Below are positions 17,668 to 25,965 of a stretch of 64,000 bases of DNA, one piece after another. The position numbers and the translations under genes are program-made. The first letter of the stretch is position 1. Each line of letters starts with the position of its first letter. Origin of the DNA: SG8-41 sp964521405. Its GTDB lineage: Bacteria > Pseudomonadota > Gammaproteobacteria > Burkholderiales > SG8-41. Under the pieces are notes generated by a model. The model had not been told where the DNA came from, did not search any database, and saw only the letters and a list, made by a program, of their open reading frames with translations. The DNA lies in NCBI GenBank assembly GCA_964521405.1, contig CAZFRR010000020.1:1-64000 (forward strand), given 5' to 3'.

Positions 17668-19554
17668 TCACTTCCAGTCGCCACGCAATGCGAGCACAGT
17701 CTGGTGCAACTCTTCCGGCGTCACCTGCTGCGGCGGCAACGGCGCGCTGACCGCCAAGCCGATCTTCGATAGCACACCGCGCCGGAAAGGCCGCGTCATG
17801 GCTGCGCCGCCCTTGCGGCTGAAAAAACTGCCCCACAGCCCGCGCAGCGCCAGCGGCACCACCGGCGCAGGCGTGCGCTCGATGATGCGCTTTATGCCAG
17901 CACGAAACGGATACATTTCGCCGGTATCGGTGACGCGCCCCTCTGGAAAAATGCCGATGAGATCCCCCGCCTCCAGTCCCCGGGCGATTTCGTCATAGGC
18001 CCGCTCCAGCAGCCCGGGATCGTCTCTGGCTGATGCGATGGGGATCGCGCGGCCGGTGCGAAACACGAAGTTGAGCACGGGGATCCGGAAAATACTGTGG
18101 TCCATCACGAAGCGGATCGGTCGCCGGCACGCCGCCGCGACAATCAGCGCATCGACGAAGCTCACGTGGTTGCAGACCAGCACCGCTGGGCCCTCCTCGG
18201 GAATGTTTTCCAGCCCGCTTTTCTCGAGGCGATAGACCGAATGGATCAGCAGCCATACCAGGAACCGCATCAGGAATTCGGGCACCAGCGTGTAGATGTA
18301 AATCGCCACCGCTGCGTTGAGCAGCGCCGTCACCAAAAACAGTTGCGGGATGGTGCAACCGGCCTTGAACAAGGCGATGGCAAGCGCCGCGGCCGCCACG
18401 ATAAACAGCGCGTTCAGGATGTTGTTGCCGGCAATGATGCGGGAACGGTGGCTCGCCTGGCTGCGGGACTGTATCAGCGCGTAGAGCGGCACGATGTAGA
18501 AGCCGCCGAACATGCCGATCAGCAGCAGGTCGGCGAGGATGCGCCAGTGCCCGGCCTCGCGCACGAACTGGCCAAGAGTCACGGGCGCGTCCTGGACATG
18601 CGCCGCCAGCACGAAATAGAGATCGACGGCGAAGAGCGTCATGCCGATCGAACCGAACGGCACCAGACCGATCTCGATCTTGTGGCCCGACAATCGCTCG
18701 CACAGGAGCGAGCCGACGCCAATGCCGATCGAGAACACGACCAGGAGCAGCGTCACCACCTGCGCGTCACCCACCAGTATGTTCTTGCTGAGATTGGGGA
18801 ACTGCGTCACGAACATGGCGCCGAAAAACCAGAACCACGAGATGCCGAGTATCGACAGGAACACCGTCCGGTTCCCGCGCATGAACTGGAAATTGCGCCA
18901 GGTCTCGGTGAACAGATTCCAGTTGATCCTGAGTTGAGGATCGGCGGCAGGCGCAAGCGGTATGGTGCGGCTCAACAGCAGGCCGGCGGCCGAAAGCGCG
19001 ACGGTCGTAAACGCAATGCCCGCGATGCCCCAGCCCGCCTGGCTCACCACCCAGCCCCCGAGCATCATGCCGGCCAGGATGGCAATCGAGGTCCCGGTCT
19101 CGACCAAGGCATTGCCGCCGACCAGTTCGTGTTCCTTCAATTGCTGGGGCAGGATCGCGTATTTGACGGGACCAAACAGCGCCGATTGCATGCCGCCGAG
19201 GAACAGGGCGGCCAGCAGCAGAGGCAGGCTGTGCATGAAGAAACCAACGGCGCCGAGCATCATCACCGCCAGCTCGATCGCCACCGTCACGCTGATCAGG
19301 CGTGACTTCTCGTACTTGTCGGCCAGCTGGCCGGCCGTCGCGGAGAACAGAAAGAACGGCAGGATGAACAGCGCCTGCGCCACGTTTTGGAGCACGTCGC
19401 TCGACCAGGTCGTGAACGACGCCGTCTGATAGGCGAGCAGGATGACCAGCGCCTGCTTGAAAACGTTGTCGTTCAGCGCCCCCAGGAACTGAACGCCGAA
19501 GAACGGCGCGAAGCGGCGCTCCCGCAATAGTGCGAACTGGGTGGTTTCGCTCAT
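17668..19554 (-). CDS. MFS transporter fused to PlsC-type acyltransferase (LplT-Aas-like)
   Basis: 628 residues. Residues 1 to about 410 are a 12-helix MFS domain starting with RRFAPFFGVQFLGALNDNVFKQAL, as in the lysophospholipid flippase LplT. Residues about 430-628 are a glycerophospholipid acyltransferase with the HX4D motif (NHVSFVD) and FPEGRVTDTGEMYPFRAGI. It probably flips lysophospholipid inward and reacylates it. E. coli splits this between LplT and Aas, and Aas also has an AMP-binding acyl-ACP synthetase domain. That third domain is absent here, so the acyl donor must be made elsewhere. Inner membrane. Confidence 0.88.
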   Translation of the reverse strand: MSETTQFALLRERRFAPFFGVQFLGALNDNVFKQALVILLAYQTASFTTWSSDVLQNVAQALFILPFFLFSATAGQLADKYEKSRLISVTVAIELAVMMLGAVGFFMHSLPLLLAALFLGGMQSALFGPVKYAILPQQLKEHELVGGNALVETGTSIAILAGMMLGGWVVSQAGWGIAGIAFTTVALSAAGLLLSRTIPLAPAADPQLRINWNLFTETWRNFQFMRGNRTVFLSILGISWFWFFGAMFVTQFPNLSKNILVGDAQVVTLLLVVFSIGIGVGSLLCERLSGHKIEIGLVPFGSIGMTLFAVDLYFVLAAHVQDAPVTLGQFVREAGHWRILADLLLIGMFGGFYIVPLYALIQSRSQASHRSRIIAGNNILNALFIVAAAALAIALFKAGCTIPQLFLVTALLNAAVAIYIYTLVPEFLMRFLVWLLIHSVYRLEKSGLENIPEEGPAVLVCNHVSFVDALIVAAACRRPIRFVMDHSIFRIPVLNFVFRTGRAIPIASARDDPGLLERAYDEIARGLEAGDLIGIFPEGRVTDTGEMYPFRAGIKRIIERTPAPVVPLALRGLWGSFFSRKGGAAMTRPFRRGVLSKIGLAVSAPLPPQQVTPEELHQTVLALRGDWK

Positions 19555-19611
19555 GCCCCCCGCCCCTTTCCCGCAGCACCCGCCCGCGCGGGCGTCACCG
19601 GCAGGTAACTT

Positions 19612-21084
19612 TCAACGCACCCGGCCCAGCATCGCTTTCAGAAACTCCACGCCCCAGGCGACGCCGAAGCCGTTGACATCGGTCGCGACCGCCCCGAGAC
19701 CGCCCTTGCACTTGGCGGATGACAGGTCCATGTGCAGCCACGGCCGGGAGTCGGTGAAGCGCTTGAGAAAGCGCGCGGCAAGGATGTGGTCCGCCTCGCC
19801 TTCCATCGTGCACTGCTTCACGTCGGCGATCTCGCTGTCGAGCGCCGCGTCGTAATCCTCGTCCATGGGAAAAGCGCACACCCGCTCGCCGGCCGTTTTG
19901 CCGGCTGCAATCGCGCGGCGGGCGATCTCGTCACGAGTGGCGAAGATGCCGCTGTAACGGCTGCCGACCGCGACGTGCATGCTGCCCGTCAGGGTCGCGA
20001 AATCCACGACCAGGTCGGGTTTCGCGCGCGCGGCAAGCGCCAGCGCATCCGCGAGCACCATGCGCCCCTCGGCGTCGGTGTGCACGATCTCGATGGTGGT
20101 GCCGTTCAGCGCTGTGACCACTTCGTTCTGGTGATAGGCGCGGGCGCTGATATCGTTGCGCGCGATCGCCATCCAGCAGTCGATCTGGACCGGCAGCTTG
20201 ATTTCGGAAGCCGCCGCCAGGATGCCCAGCGCCACCGCGGAGCCGTTCATGTCCTTGTGCATGCCCTGCATGTGGCGGGCGGACTTGAGGTTGTGGCCGC
20301 CGGTGTCGAAGCAGATGCCCTTGCCGACCAGGGCGATGGTTTTTTTTGCGTGGGGATGACGGTAGCGCAGGTGCACGATCGCCGCATCCTCCTCCGCGCT
20401 GCCCTGCGCCACAGCGACAAACGCGCCGGCGCCCAGCTTGCGCAGGCGCTTCACGTCGTATTCCTCGTGGCGCCAGCCGCGCTCGCGCGCGAGGCGCCCC
20501 ACCTGCTTGCGGTAGGCTCCCGGCGTCAGCTCGTTGGGCGGCAGCACCGTGAGGCTGCGGCATAGCAGGTTCCCCTCTGCAACCGCGCGCTGCCCGGAAA
20601 ATCCGTCCGGCGCCCTGTATCCGCACAGCCGGATCAACTGCAGCGCCGCCCCGTCGGATTTTTTCTTGCGCTCGGGCAACCGCGCGCCGTTGACCCACGC
20701 CGCATAAACAGCAAGCTCCGCGGCATGACGCCGCCGGGCGGCAGGCCCGAACACGCCGATCGCGATTTCCTCCGGCTTCTCGTCCAGCAGCAAGATGAGG
20801 CCCTTGCGCAGCAGGGTCTGTTGCTCGAACACCGATTGCGCAGGATCGAGCATGACCCAGGACGCCAGCAGACCTCGATCGAGTTCAACCGTGACCGGCG
20901 ACTTGGCAAGATCGGCGAGTTTCTTTTTCCGTCGCGATAGCGTCGCCGACAGCGCCTCCATGCCGGGCGCGCCGCGCAAGCCTTCGAGCGAGGCTGCCAT
21001 TGGCAAAACACAGAGCGCGTGTTTCGTTCGCTTCAGATCGGTGGCGGACAAAAGCGCCGCGCTTTGCTCCAGCTTCGCCAGCAT
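19612..21084 (-). CDS. M17 leucyl aminopeptidase
   Basis: 490 residues. Two-metal cytosol aminopeptidase. The C-terminal catalytic domain has all expected ligands: Lys in VGKGICFDTGG, Asp in the same segment, Lys in HNLKSARHM, Asp in MHKDMNGSAVALG, and Asp/Glu in HTDAEGRMVLADAL. The usual GG(I/L)SLKP motif reads GGHNLKS, which suggests a divergent PepA/PepB-like subfamily. The N-terminal domain is variable. A perfect -10 box (TATAAT) lies 36 bp upstream of the ATG. The gene is divergent from the secreted hydrolase at 21204. Confidence 0.92.
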   Translation of the reverse strand: MLAKLEQSAALLSATDLKRTKHALCVLPMAASLEGLRGAPGMEALSATLSRRKKKLADLAKSPVTVELDRGLLASWVMLDPAQSVFEQQTLLRKGLILLLDEKPEEIAIGVFGPAARRRHAAELAVYAAWVNGARLPERKKKSDGAALQLIRLCGYRAPDGFSGQRAVAEGNLLCRSLTVLPPNELTPGAYRKQVGRLARERGWRHEEYDVKRLRKLGAGAFVAVAQGSAEEDAAIVHLRYRHPHAKKTIALVGKGICFDTGGHNLKSARHMQGMHKDMNGSAVALGILAAASEIKLPVQIDCWMAIARNDISARAYHQNEVVTALNGTTIEIVHTDAEGRMVLADALALAARAKPDLVVDFATLTGSMHVAVGSRYSGIFATRDEIARRAIAAGKTAGERVCAFPMDEDYDAALDSEIADVKQCTMEGEADHILAARFLKRFTDSRPWLHMDLSSAKCKGGLGAVATDVNGFGVAWGVEFLKAMLGRVR

Positions 21085-21119
21085 GAGAAACCCTAACTCA
21101 TTGATTGATAAGAGCGAGA

Positions 21120-21125
21120 ATTATA
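21120..21125 (-). promoter_or_regulatory. -10 box of the aminopeptidase gene
   Basis: Perfect TATAAT on the minus strand, with the downstream sequence TCTCGCTC resembling the TATAATTCGCT form found before the decarboxylase and dcd genes. No convincing -35 box was found at 16-18 bp. Confidence 0.45.
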
Positions 21126-21131
21126 CCCCCC

Positions 21132-21170
21132 TGAAAACCTGCTCTGCCGCTTCGCCGTAGCAGGTTTTCA
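21132..21170. promoter_or_regulatory. 12-bp perfect inverted repeat between divergent genes
   Basis: TGAAAACCTGCT (21132-21143) and AGCAGGTTTTCA (21159-21170) are exact reverse complements around a 15-bp centre. The element lies between the aminopeptidase -10 box and the possible hydrolase promoter, so it could be an operator for a dimeric regulator or a hairpin. Function is inferred from position only. Confidence 0.5.
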
Positions 21171-21190
21171 AATTTACGGAGCGCCCAGCT

Positions 21191-21196
21191 TACAAT
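21191..21196 (+). promoter_or_regulatory. Possible -10 box (TACAAT) giving a leaderless hydrolase mRNA
   Basis: TACAAT ends 7 bp before the ATG at 21204; TTCAAA at 21167-21172 is a weak -35 box 18 bp upstream. If used, transcription starts at or next to the ATG. Motif matching only. Confidence 0.35.
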
Positions 21197-21203
21197 AGTG
21201 AAC

Positions 21204-21989
21204 ATGACACATCTGTTGGTCGCACTCATGCTGCTCCTGCCGTTTGGCGCTCCATCCGCGGAGGACATCGTGACGCTCGCCACGCGCGGGGGCGTGACCC
21301 AGCCCTATCTGCTGTCGGCGCCGGCAGCGGGTAAGGCGCTCGCGGTGGCTGTATTGTTTCCTGGCGGCTTGGGGAAAACCGACCTCGAGCGCGAGGCCGG
21401 GCGCGCGTCGCTCGATCGGGGCAACTTCCTGGTGCGCACGCGGCGAATGTTCTCCGCCCTTGGCATCGCCGCGGTGGTGATGGACGCCCCTTCCGACCAG
21501 CCCAACGGCATGGAGGACGAGTTTCGATTGGGCGAAGCGCACACCGAGGACATCGGACGAGTGGTGGCGGACCTGAAGAAACGCTTTCCCGGCCTGCCCG
21601 TGTTCCTGGTGGGCACCAGCCGCGGGACGATATCTGCCGCAGCAGCAGGCAACCGCCTCGGGAAAGCCGTGGACGGTGTGGCCTTGACCTCTTCTCTGTT
21701 TCTGGCCGCCAGCCGGCGGCCGGGGCTGAGCCAGTTCGATTTTTCGACCATCTCATCGCCGCTGCTGTTTGTGCACCACGTGAACGATGGCTGCACCTAT
21801 ACGCCGTATTCCTCGGCGAAGCGCCTCTCCGACCGCTACCCGCTGGTGTCGGTTTCCGGGGGCGCGCCGCCGCAATCCAAACCCTGCGAAGCGATGAGCG
21901 AGCACGGGTTCCTCGGGCGGGAAGCGGAAACCGTGGGCGCGATTGCGAAGTGGATGCTGAAGCAGCCCTACCCCCGCGAAATCAACTAG
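21204..21989 (+). CDS. Secreted alpha/beta hydrolase
   Basis: 261 residues from the ATG (a GTG 6 bp upstream is in frame). The signal peptide MTHLLVALMLLLPFGAPSAE points to export. The alpha/beta-hydrolase core has a nucleophile elbow FLVGTSRGTIS (Ser), a likely acid in FVHHVNDGCTYTP and a catalytic His in SEHGFLGREAE. Substrate unknown. A TACAAT box ends 7 bp before the ATG, so the transcript may have almost no leader. The stop is followed by thyA after about 70 bp. Confidence 0.8.
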   Translation: MTHLLVALMLLLPFGAPSAEDIVTLATRGGVTQPYLLSAPAAGKALAVAVLFPGGLGKTDLEREAGRASLDRGNFLVRTRRMFSALGIAAVVMDAPSDQPNGMEDEFRLGEAHTEDIGRVVADLKKRFPGLPVFLVGTSRGTISAAAAGNRLGKAVDGVALTSSLFLAASRRPGLSQFDFSTISSPLLFVHHVNDGCTYTPYSSAKRLSDRYPLVSVSGGAPPQSKPCEAMSEHGFLGREAETVGAIAKWMLKQPYPREIN

Positions 21990-22022
21990 AATCCGGTGTG
22001 ACGGGATCGTCGCGCTGTCCGC

Positions 22023-22050
22023 TCAATCCACAATCCTCGCCCCTCAATCC
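22023..22050. repeat. Short heptamer array (TCAATCC family) before thyA
   Basis: Four units in register: TCAATCC, ACAATCC, TCGCCCC, TCAATCC. The array occupies the place where a ribosome binding site for thyA would be expected, ending 7 bp before its ATG. Confidence 0.65.
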
Positions 22051-22057
22051 TGCACTA

Positions 22058-22852
22058 ATGCGTCAGTACCTGGACCTGATGAGGCACGTGCTGGAGCACG
22101 GCGCGCGCAAGAGCGACCGCACCGGTACCGGCACGCTCTCTCTCTTCGGTGCGCAGCTTCGTTTCGATCTCGCCGCCGGGTTCCCGCTGCTCACCACCAA
22201 GAAGGTGCACCTCAAGTCCATCCTCCACGAGTTGCTGTGGTTTCTGAAAGGAGACACCAACACCCGCTACCTGAAAGAGAACGGCGTCACCATCTGGGAC
22301 GAATGGGCGGACCAGAACGGGAATCTCGGCCCGGTCTATGGCCACCAGTGGCGCTCCTGGCCGGCGCCCGACGGGTCCCGCATCGACCAGATCGGACAGG
22401 TGCTCGAGCAGCTGCGCAAGAACCCCGACTCCCGGCGCATGATCGTCTCGGCGTGGAACGTCGCCGACCTGCCGAAGATGGCGCTCCTGCCGTGCCACGC
22501 CTTTTTCCAGTTCTACGTCGCGGAGGGGCGCCTGTCCTGCCAGCTCTACCAGAGGAGCGCCGACCTCTTCCTCGGCGTGCCGTTCAACATCGCCTCCTAC
22601 GCGCTGTTGACGCTGATGGTGGCGCAGGTGTGCGGGCTCAAGGCGGGTGATTTCGTGCATACCTTCGGCGACACGCATCTTTATCTCAACCACCTCGACC
22701 AGGCGCGCGAGCAGCTCTCGCGCGAGCCCCGCCGGCTGCCGGTGATGAAGCTCAACCCGGCGGTCAAGGACCTCTTCCAGTTCCAGTACCAGGATTTCAC
22801 CCTCGAGAACTACGACCCCCATCCCGCTATCAAGGCGCCCATCGCCGTGTAA
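22058..22852 (+). CDS. thyA: Thymidylate synthase
   Basis: 264 residues, identical in length to E. coli ThyA. Methylates dUMP with methylene-THF. The catalytic Cys is in LLPCHAFFQFYV, with YQRSADLFLGVPFNIASYAL and THLYLNHLDQAREQL following. The start MRQYLDLMRHVLEHGARKSDRTGTGT is fixed by homology; the frame is open upstream to 21950 but that part is repeat and spacer. It stands next to folA, which recycles the dihydrofolate it makes. No ribosome binding site is visible, because the region is a heptamer array. Confidence 0.97.
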   Translation: MRQYLDLMRHVLEHGARKSDRTGTGTLSLFGAQLRFDLAAGFPLLTTKKVHLKSILHELLWFLKGDTNTRYLKENGVTIWDEWADQNGNLGPVYGHQWRSWPAPDGSRIDQIGQVLEQLRKNPDSRRMIVSAWNVADLPKMALLPCHAFFQFYVAEGRLSCQLYQRSADLFLGVPFNIASYALLTLMVAQVCGLKAGDFVHTFGDTHLYLNHLDQAREQLSREPRRLPVMKLNPAVKDLFQFQYQDFTLENYDPHPAIKAPIAV

Positions 22853-22860
22853 CGGCGAAC

Positions 22861-22972
22861 GTTCCGAGTTCCGAGTTCCGAGTTCAAAGTTCAAAGTTAA
22901 AAATCGAAAATCGGAGCCTTGAACCATGAACCCGGCGCCTTGAACCTTGAACCCGGAACCCGGAACCCGGAA
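22861..22972. repeat. Opposed heptamer arrays (GTTCCGA / CCCGGAA), thyA/folA gap
   Basis: Left: GTTCCGA x3, GTTCAAA x2 (22861-22895). Right: CCTTGAA, CCATGAA, CCCGGCG, CCTTGAA x2, CCCGGAA x3 (22917-22972), in perfect 7-bp register and reverse-complementary to the left array. The spacer is only about 20 bp. The array fills essentially the whole gap between thyA and folA. Confidence 0.92.
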
Positions 22973-22988
22973 CAGCGACACGCCGCGC

Positions 22989-23474
22989 GTGTCGCTCATC
23001 GTGGCCATGGCGAAAAACCGCGTGATCGGCGCCAACGGGGCGATCCCCTGGCACCTGCCCGAGGAGCTGAAGCGGTTCAAGCGCCTCACCCTGGGCCACC
23101 ACATCATCATGGGCCGCAAGACCTGGGAGTCGATCGGGCGCCCGCTGCCCGGCCGCAGCTCGGTGATCGTCTCGCGCCAGCGCGGCTACAGCGTGCCGGG
23201 CGCAAAGATCGCGCATTCGCTCGACGAGGCGGTCGCCGCCTGCGGCAATGACAGCGAAATCTTTGTGATCGGCGGGGCCGAGCTCTACGCTCAGGCGCTC
23301 CCGCGCGCGGGGCGTCTTTATCTCACGACCATTGATGCCGAAGTCGCGGGAGACACCCTCATGCCGGAATTCGATCTGGCCGGCTGGCGTGAAGTGTCTG
23401 CTTCGCCCTTCCCGGCCGACGCTCAGCACCAATACTCTTTCCGGTGCGTAGTTTACGAACGAGACCACCGATGA
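22989..23474 (+). CDS. folA: Dihydrofolate reductase
   Basis: 161 residues from the GTG start, against 159 for E. coli. NADPH-dependent reduction of dihydrofolate. MSLIVAMAKNRVIGANGAI matches the family N-terminus, then PWHLPEELKRFK, IMGRKTWESIGRPLPGR and IFVIGGAELYAQAL. The substrate-binding acid is Glu in PEEL, where E. coli has Asp27. An in-frame TTG at 22947 lies inside the heptamer array and would add 14 repeat-coded residues (NPEPGTRN...). The stop codon overlaps the ATG of the next gene (ATGA). Confidence 0.94.
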   Translation: MSLIVAMAKNRVIGANGAIPWHLPEELKRFKRLTLGHHIIMGRKTWESIGRPLPGRSSVIVSRQRGYSVPGAKIAHSLDEAVAACGNDSEIFVIGGAELYAQALPRAGRLYLTTIDAEVAGDTLMPEFDLAGWREVSASPFPADAQHQYSFRCVVYERDHR

Positions 23475-24262
23475 ACACGGCAGGTGTCACCCCCCTCGGT
23501 TCCTCTCCCCTTGCGCTCCAAGGGACGGGGGATGGGTTGACCCCTCCCCCTCAGAGGGAGGATTGGAGTGGGGGTGGCTGGAATAGCCGTTTCGGCGTTT
23601 ATCTGCGTTTATCTGCGGTTGCATTGCTGCTTGCCTTGGGCTGCGCAGCCAGCGCTCAGGACCAGGTCAGCGTCGAAGACCTCAAGGTGCGCGCGGGCGC
23701 GGGCGACCGGTCCGCGACGCGCCAGCTCGCCGAGATGCACTATCTCGGCCGGGGCGGCGTCGAGCAGAACTTCAACGAGGCCGCCCGCTGGTACGAAATT
23801 CTCGCCAAGCAGGGCGACGCGCGCGCGCAGACCAGCCTCGGCCTCATGTACGCGCGCGGCTACGGGGTCGCGAAGAACCTGGAGACCGCGCGCAAATGGT
23901 GGAGCTTCGCCGCCGCCCAGAACGATCCCGGCGCCCAGTTCAATCTCGGCGTGATCTATGCCAGCGGCGAGGGCGTTGCCCTGGATTACCCCCAGGCGGT
24001 GCAGTGGCTCAGTCGCGCGGCGCAACGCGGCCACATCCAGGCGCAGCACAACCTCGGCCTGCTCTACTACGAAGGCAAGGGCGTCGAGCGCGACCTGGTG
24101 CGCGCCTACTTCTGGGTCAAGGTCGCGGCGCTGCAGGGCGACGACGTATCACAGGAAACCTTGAAACTCGTCGGCCAGGGCATGAGCGCGGGCGAGGTGA
24201 GGCAGGCTGACAGCCAAGCCGACGAGTGGATGAAGAAGTACAAGAAGATCGTCGGCCAATAA
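23471..24262 (+). CDS. Sel1-repeat (TPR-like) exported protein
   Basis: 263 residues from the ATG that overlaps the folA stop. Residues about 45-60 (RLSAVALLLALGCAASAQ) are a signal-peptide core, followed by five to six Sel1 repeats such as ARWYEILAKQGDARAQTSLG and AVQWLSRAAQRGHIQAQHNL. The first 40 or so residues are odd: they are the translation of a REP-like palindrome (PLGSSPLALQGTGDGL, TPPPQRED) followed by decamer repeats (GVYLRLSA). No other ATG or GTG exists before the signal core, so either the palindrome is translated or a late TTG is used. A strong terminator follows. Function unknown beyond periplasmic protein binding. Confidence 0.82.
   Translation: MNTAGVTPLGSSPLALQGTGDGLTPPPQREDWSGGGWNSRFGVYLRLSAVALLLALGCAASAQDQVSVEDLKVRAGAGDRSATRQLAEMHYLGRGGVEQNFNEAARWYEILAKQGDARAQTSLGLMYARGYGVAKNLETARKWWSFAAAQNDPGAQFNLGVIYASGEGVALDYPQAVQWLSRAAQRGHIQAQHNLGLLYYEGKGVERDLVRAYFWVKVAALQGDDVSQETLKLVGQGMSAGEVRQADSQADEWMKKYKKIVGQ
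23487..23579. repeat. REP-like double palindrome at the start of the Sel1 gene
   Basis: Two GC-rich hairpins in tandem: CCCCCCTCGGTTCCTCTCCCC with a purine-rich partner ending GGGACGGGGGATGG, then CCCCTCCCCCTCAGAGGGAGG. Related in composition to the palindromes inside metG (29641-29693) and dnaE (49075-49128). Confidence 0.75.
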
Positions 24263-24293
24263 AAAAGCGGGCGTCAGCCCGCTTTTTTATTGG
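24256..24293. terminator. Bidirectional rho-independent terminator
   Basis: A perfect 17-bp inverted repeat: CCAATAAAAAAGCGGGC, loop GTCA, GCCCGCTTTTTTATTGG. It overlaps the Sel1 gene stop and ends 11 bp before the stop of the decarboxylase on the other strand, so it serves both convergent genes. Confidence 0.95.
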
Positions 24294-24304
24294 TGAAGAT
24301 CCGC

Positions 24305-25501
24305 CTAGATGACTCGCACTTCCGGCAGCGGGAAACCGTTGAAGTTGCTGGCGTAGGCGGTGGTGTAGGCCCCCGCGTTGGCAATGTAGATGAAATCGCC
24401 CTCGCGCAGGTCCTCGGGATACATCTCGTCCCGCATGCACACGTCCACCGAATCGCAGGTGGGCCCCGCCACGTTCCAGGGGATGAGTTTGCCATTGCGG
24501 TCGGTCTGCACGTCGTAGCGCAGGCCTTCGGTGGTCTCGATGACGCCGCCGAACACGCCGGCGTCCCAGTACATCCAGCGCTTGCCCGAGCGGGTCGCGG
24601 TGCCAACCACCCGGCAGACGAAGTAGCCGGCATCGGACACGAAGTAGCGGCCAGGCTCGGCCATCACCCGCACGTCCTGGGGCACGTCGCGCAGGGCGTG
24701 GTTCACCACCTCGGCGATCTTTTCGATCGAGGGGATGGGCTTGACGTGTCGCACCGGGTAGCCGCCGCCGATATTGAGCAGCCGCGGATTCAATCCAGCC
24801 AGGCGCATCTTCTTGAACACCCGCTTGGCGCTCTGGATGCCGACCCGCCAGTTTTCCGGGTTGCGGCATTGGGAGCCGACGTGGAAGGTCACCCCGGCAA
24901 GGTCGGCCTTCAACGCCGCCGCTTCGGCAATGACCCCGTCCACCTCGCCCGGCTTCATGCCGAACTTGCCGGCGAGCGGCCAGTCGCTGCCGACGTTGGG
25001 GGCCTCGATGCGGACGTAGAGCTTGGCATCGGGCTTGATGCTGTGGATCTTGCGCAGCTCCTCGAGGCTGTCCAGGACGAACCACTCGACGCCCTTGGCT
25101 GCGGCATACTCGATGTAAGCCCGCGACTTCATCGGGTTGCTGTAAAAGATCTCGGCGGCCGGCACCCCCAGCTCGAGCAGCATGTCGAGCTCGGCGATCG
25201 AGGCGATCTCGAAGCCGGTGCCCTCTTCGATCAACGCCTTGAGAACCCGGGGATCCGGATTGGCCTTGACCGCATAGTGCGGGTGGACCCGCGGCATGGC
25301 GGCCTTGAAGCGGCGGACCTTGGTGCGAACGATGCTGCTGTCTACCAGCAGGAAGGGCCGGGTATAGCCCTGCTTGAGCGCTTTGCGGACGTGCTTGAAG
25401 TCCAGGCGGACTTCGGGATGGGTATCGAAGAGTTGGGGCTGTTCGGTTTCGGGGGCGGGGGGCTGCGGGTTCTTGAGGGCGACAGGGCGCACGGACATCA
25501 A
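24305..25501 (-). CDS. PLP-dependent ornithine/lysine decarboxylase (fold III, eukaryotic ODC-like)
   Basis: 398 residues. The PLP-binding Lys is in HPHYAVKANPDPRVL at about residue 76; VTFHVGSQC, GGGYPV, and the active-site Cys segment VAGPTCDSVDV identify the ODC/DAP-decarboxylase fold III family, and the GPTCDS form points to ornithine or lysine decarboxylase rather than diaminopimelate decarboxylase. It probably makes putrescine or cadaverine. About 35 residues precede the barrel (Pro-rich start). A promoter with perfect TATAAT lies about 130 bp upstream, leaving a long leader. It converges on the Sel1 gene across a shared terminator. Confidence 0.88.
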   Translation of the reverse strand: MMSVRPVALKNPQPPAPETEQPQLFDTHPEVRLDFKHVRKALKQGYTRPFLLVDSSIVRTKVRRFKAAMPRVHPHYAVKANPDPRVLKALIEEGTGFEIASIAELDMLLELGVPAAEIFYSNPMKSRAYIEYAAAKGVEWFVLDSLEELRKIHSIKPDAKLYVRIEAPNVGSDWPLAGKFGMKPGEVDGVIAEAAALKADLAGVTFHVGSQCRNPENWRVGIQSAKRVFKKMRLAGLNPRLLNIGGGYPVRHVKPIPSIEKIAEVVNHALRDVPQDVRVMAEPGRYFVSDAGYFVCRVVGTATRSGKRWMYWDAGVFGGVIETTEGLRYDVQTDRNGKLIPWNVAGPTCDSVDVCMRDEMYPEDLREGDFIYIANAGAYTTAYASNFNGFPLPEVRVI

Positions 25502-25965
25502 TACTCTCCTTGAGACCTAGGTTTCCGGTACGTCTAGAACCACGACTTCCGCCGCCAGGCGGCTCTTGCTTGCCATCGTCATGCTGTCCGCCTTCAATCT
25601 CTCGTCCGCGTCACAAAATTGTAAAACTTCAGCGAATTATAGGAGTGCGGTACCAGGAAGCAAGCATTTCTTCAAATTTTTCCAAAAAATCCCGAGTGCG
25701 CGTGTCGTGTACGCAACGGTCGGGAAGCCGTCGGTGGCGGCAAATCGGCGCCGGAAAGCTGGCGGCGGAGGCGAGAGAGGAGAAACAAACTCGAGACGGT
25801 TGATGAGTGCAGGATGATGGGAAATGGAATCCGAACACGACGTAATCCCGACTTCGATATTCAGTCAGCTGCCGGTCAGCCGGTCATTGAGTGGCGGCAT
25901 TCAGGCCGTCCGCTCCAATGGCCGGAGATAAACCGGCGTGAAGCGTCCGGGTTTATCAGGATTTA
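25502..25965. other. 464-bp gene-free gap: decarboxylase leader and promoter, fragments of repeats
   Basis: No convincing gene; the several short frames have no protein-like composition. It contains the decarboxylase promoter (25636-25663) and its roughly 125-nt leader. Near 25945-25970 there is TTTATCAGGATTTATCAG, a fragment resembling the 9-bp CAGGATTWA family, next to the dcd stop. Confidence 0.6.
25636..25663 (-). promoter_or_regulatory. Promoter of the ornithine/lysine decarboxylase gene
   Basis: On the minus strand, -35 TTGCTT (25658-25663), a 16-bp spacer and -10 TATAAT (25636-25641) followed by TCGCTG. The transcript would have a leader of about 125 nt, long enough for post-transcriptional control. 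Confidence 0.5.

Noticed and set aside
25502..25965. Genes at 25510-25803, 25566-25817 or 25814-26026
   Set aside because: No ribosome binding site, no homology-like motif, and the promoter and leader of the decarboxylase occupy the region.
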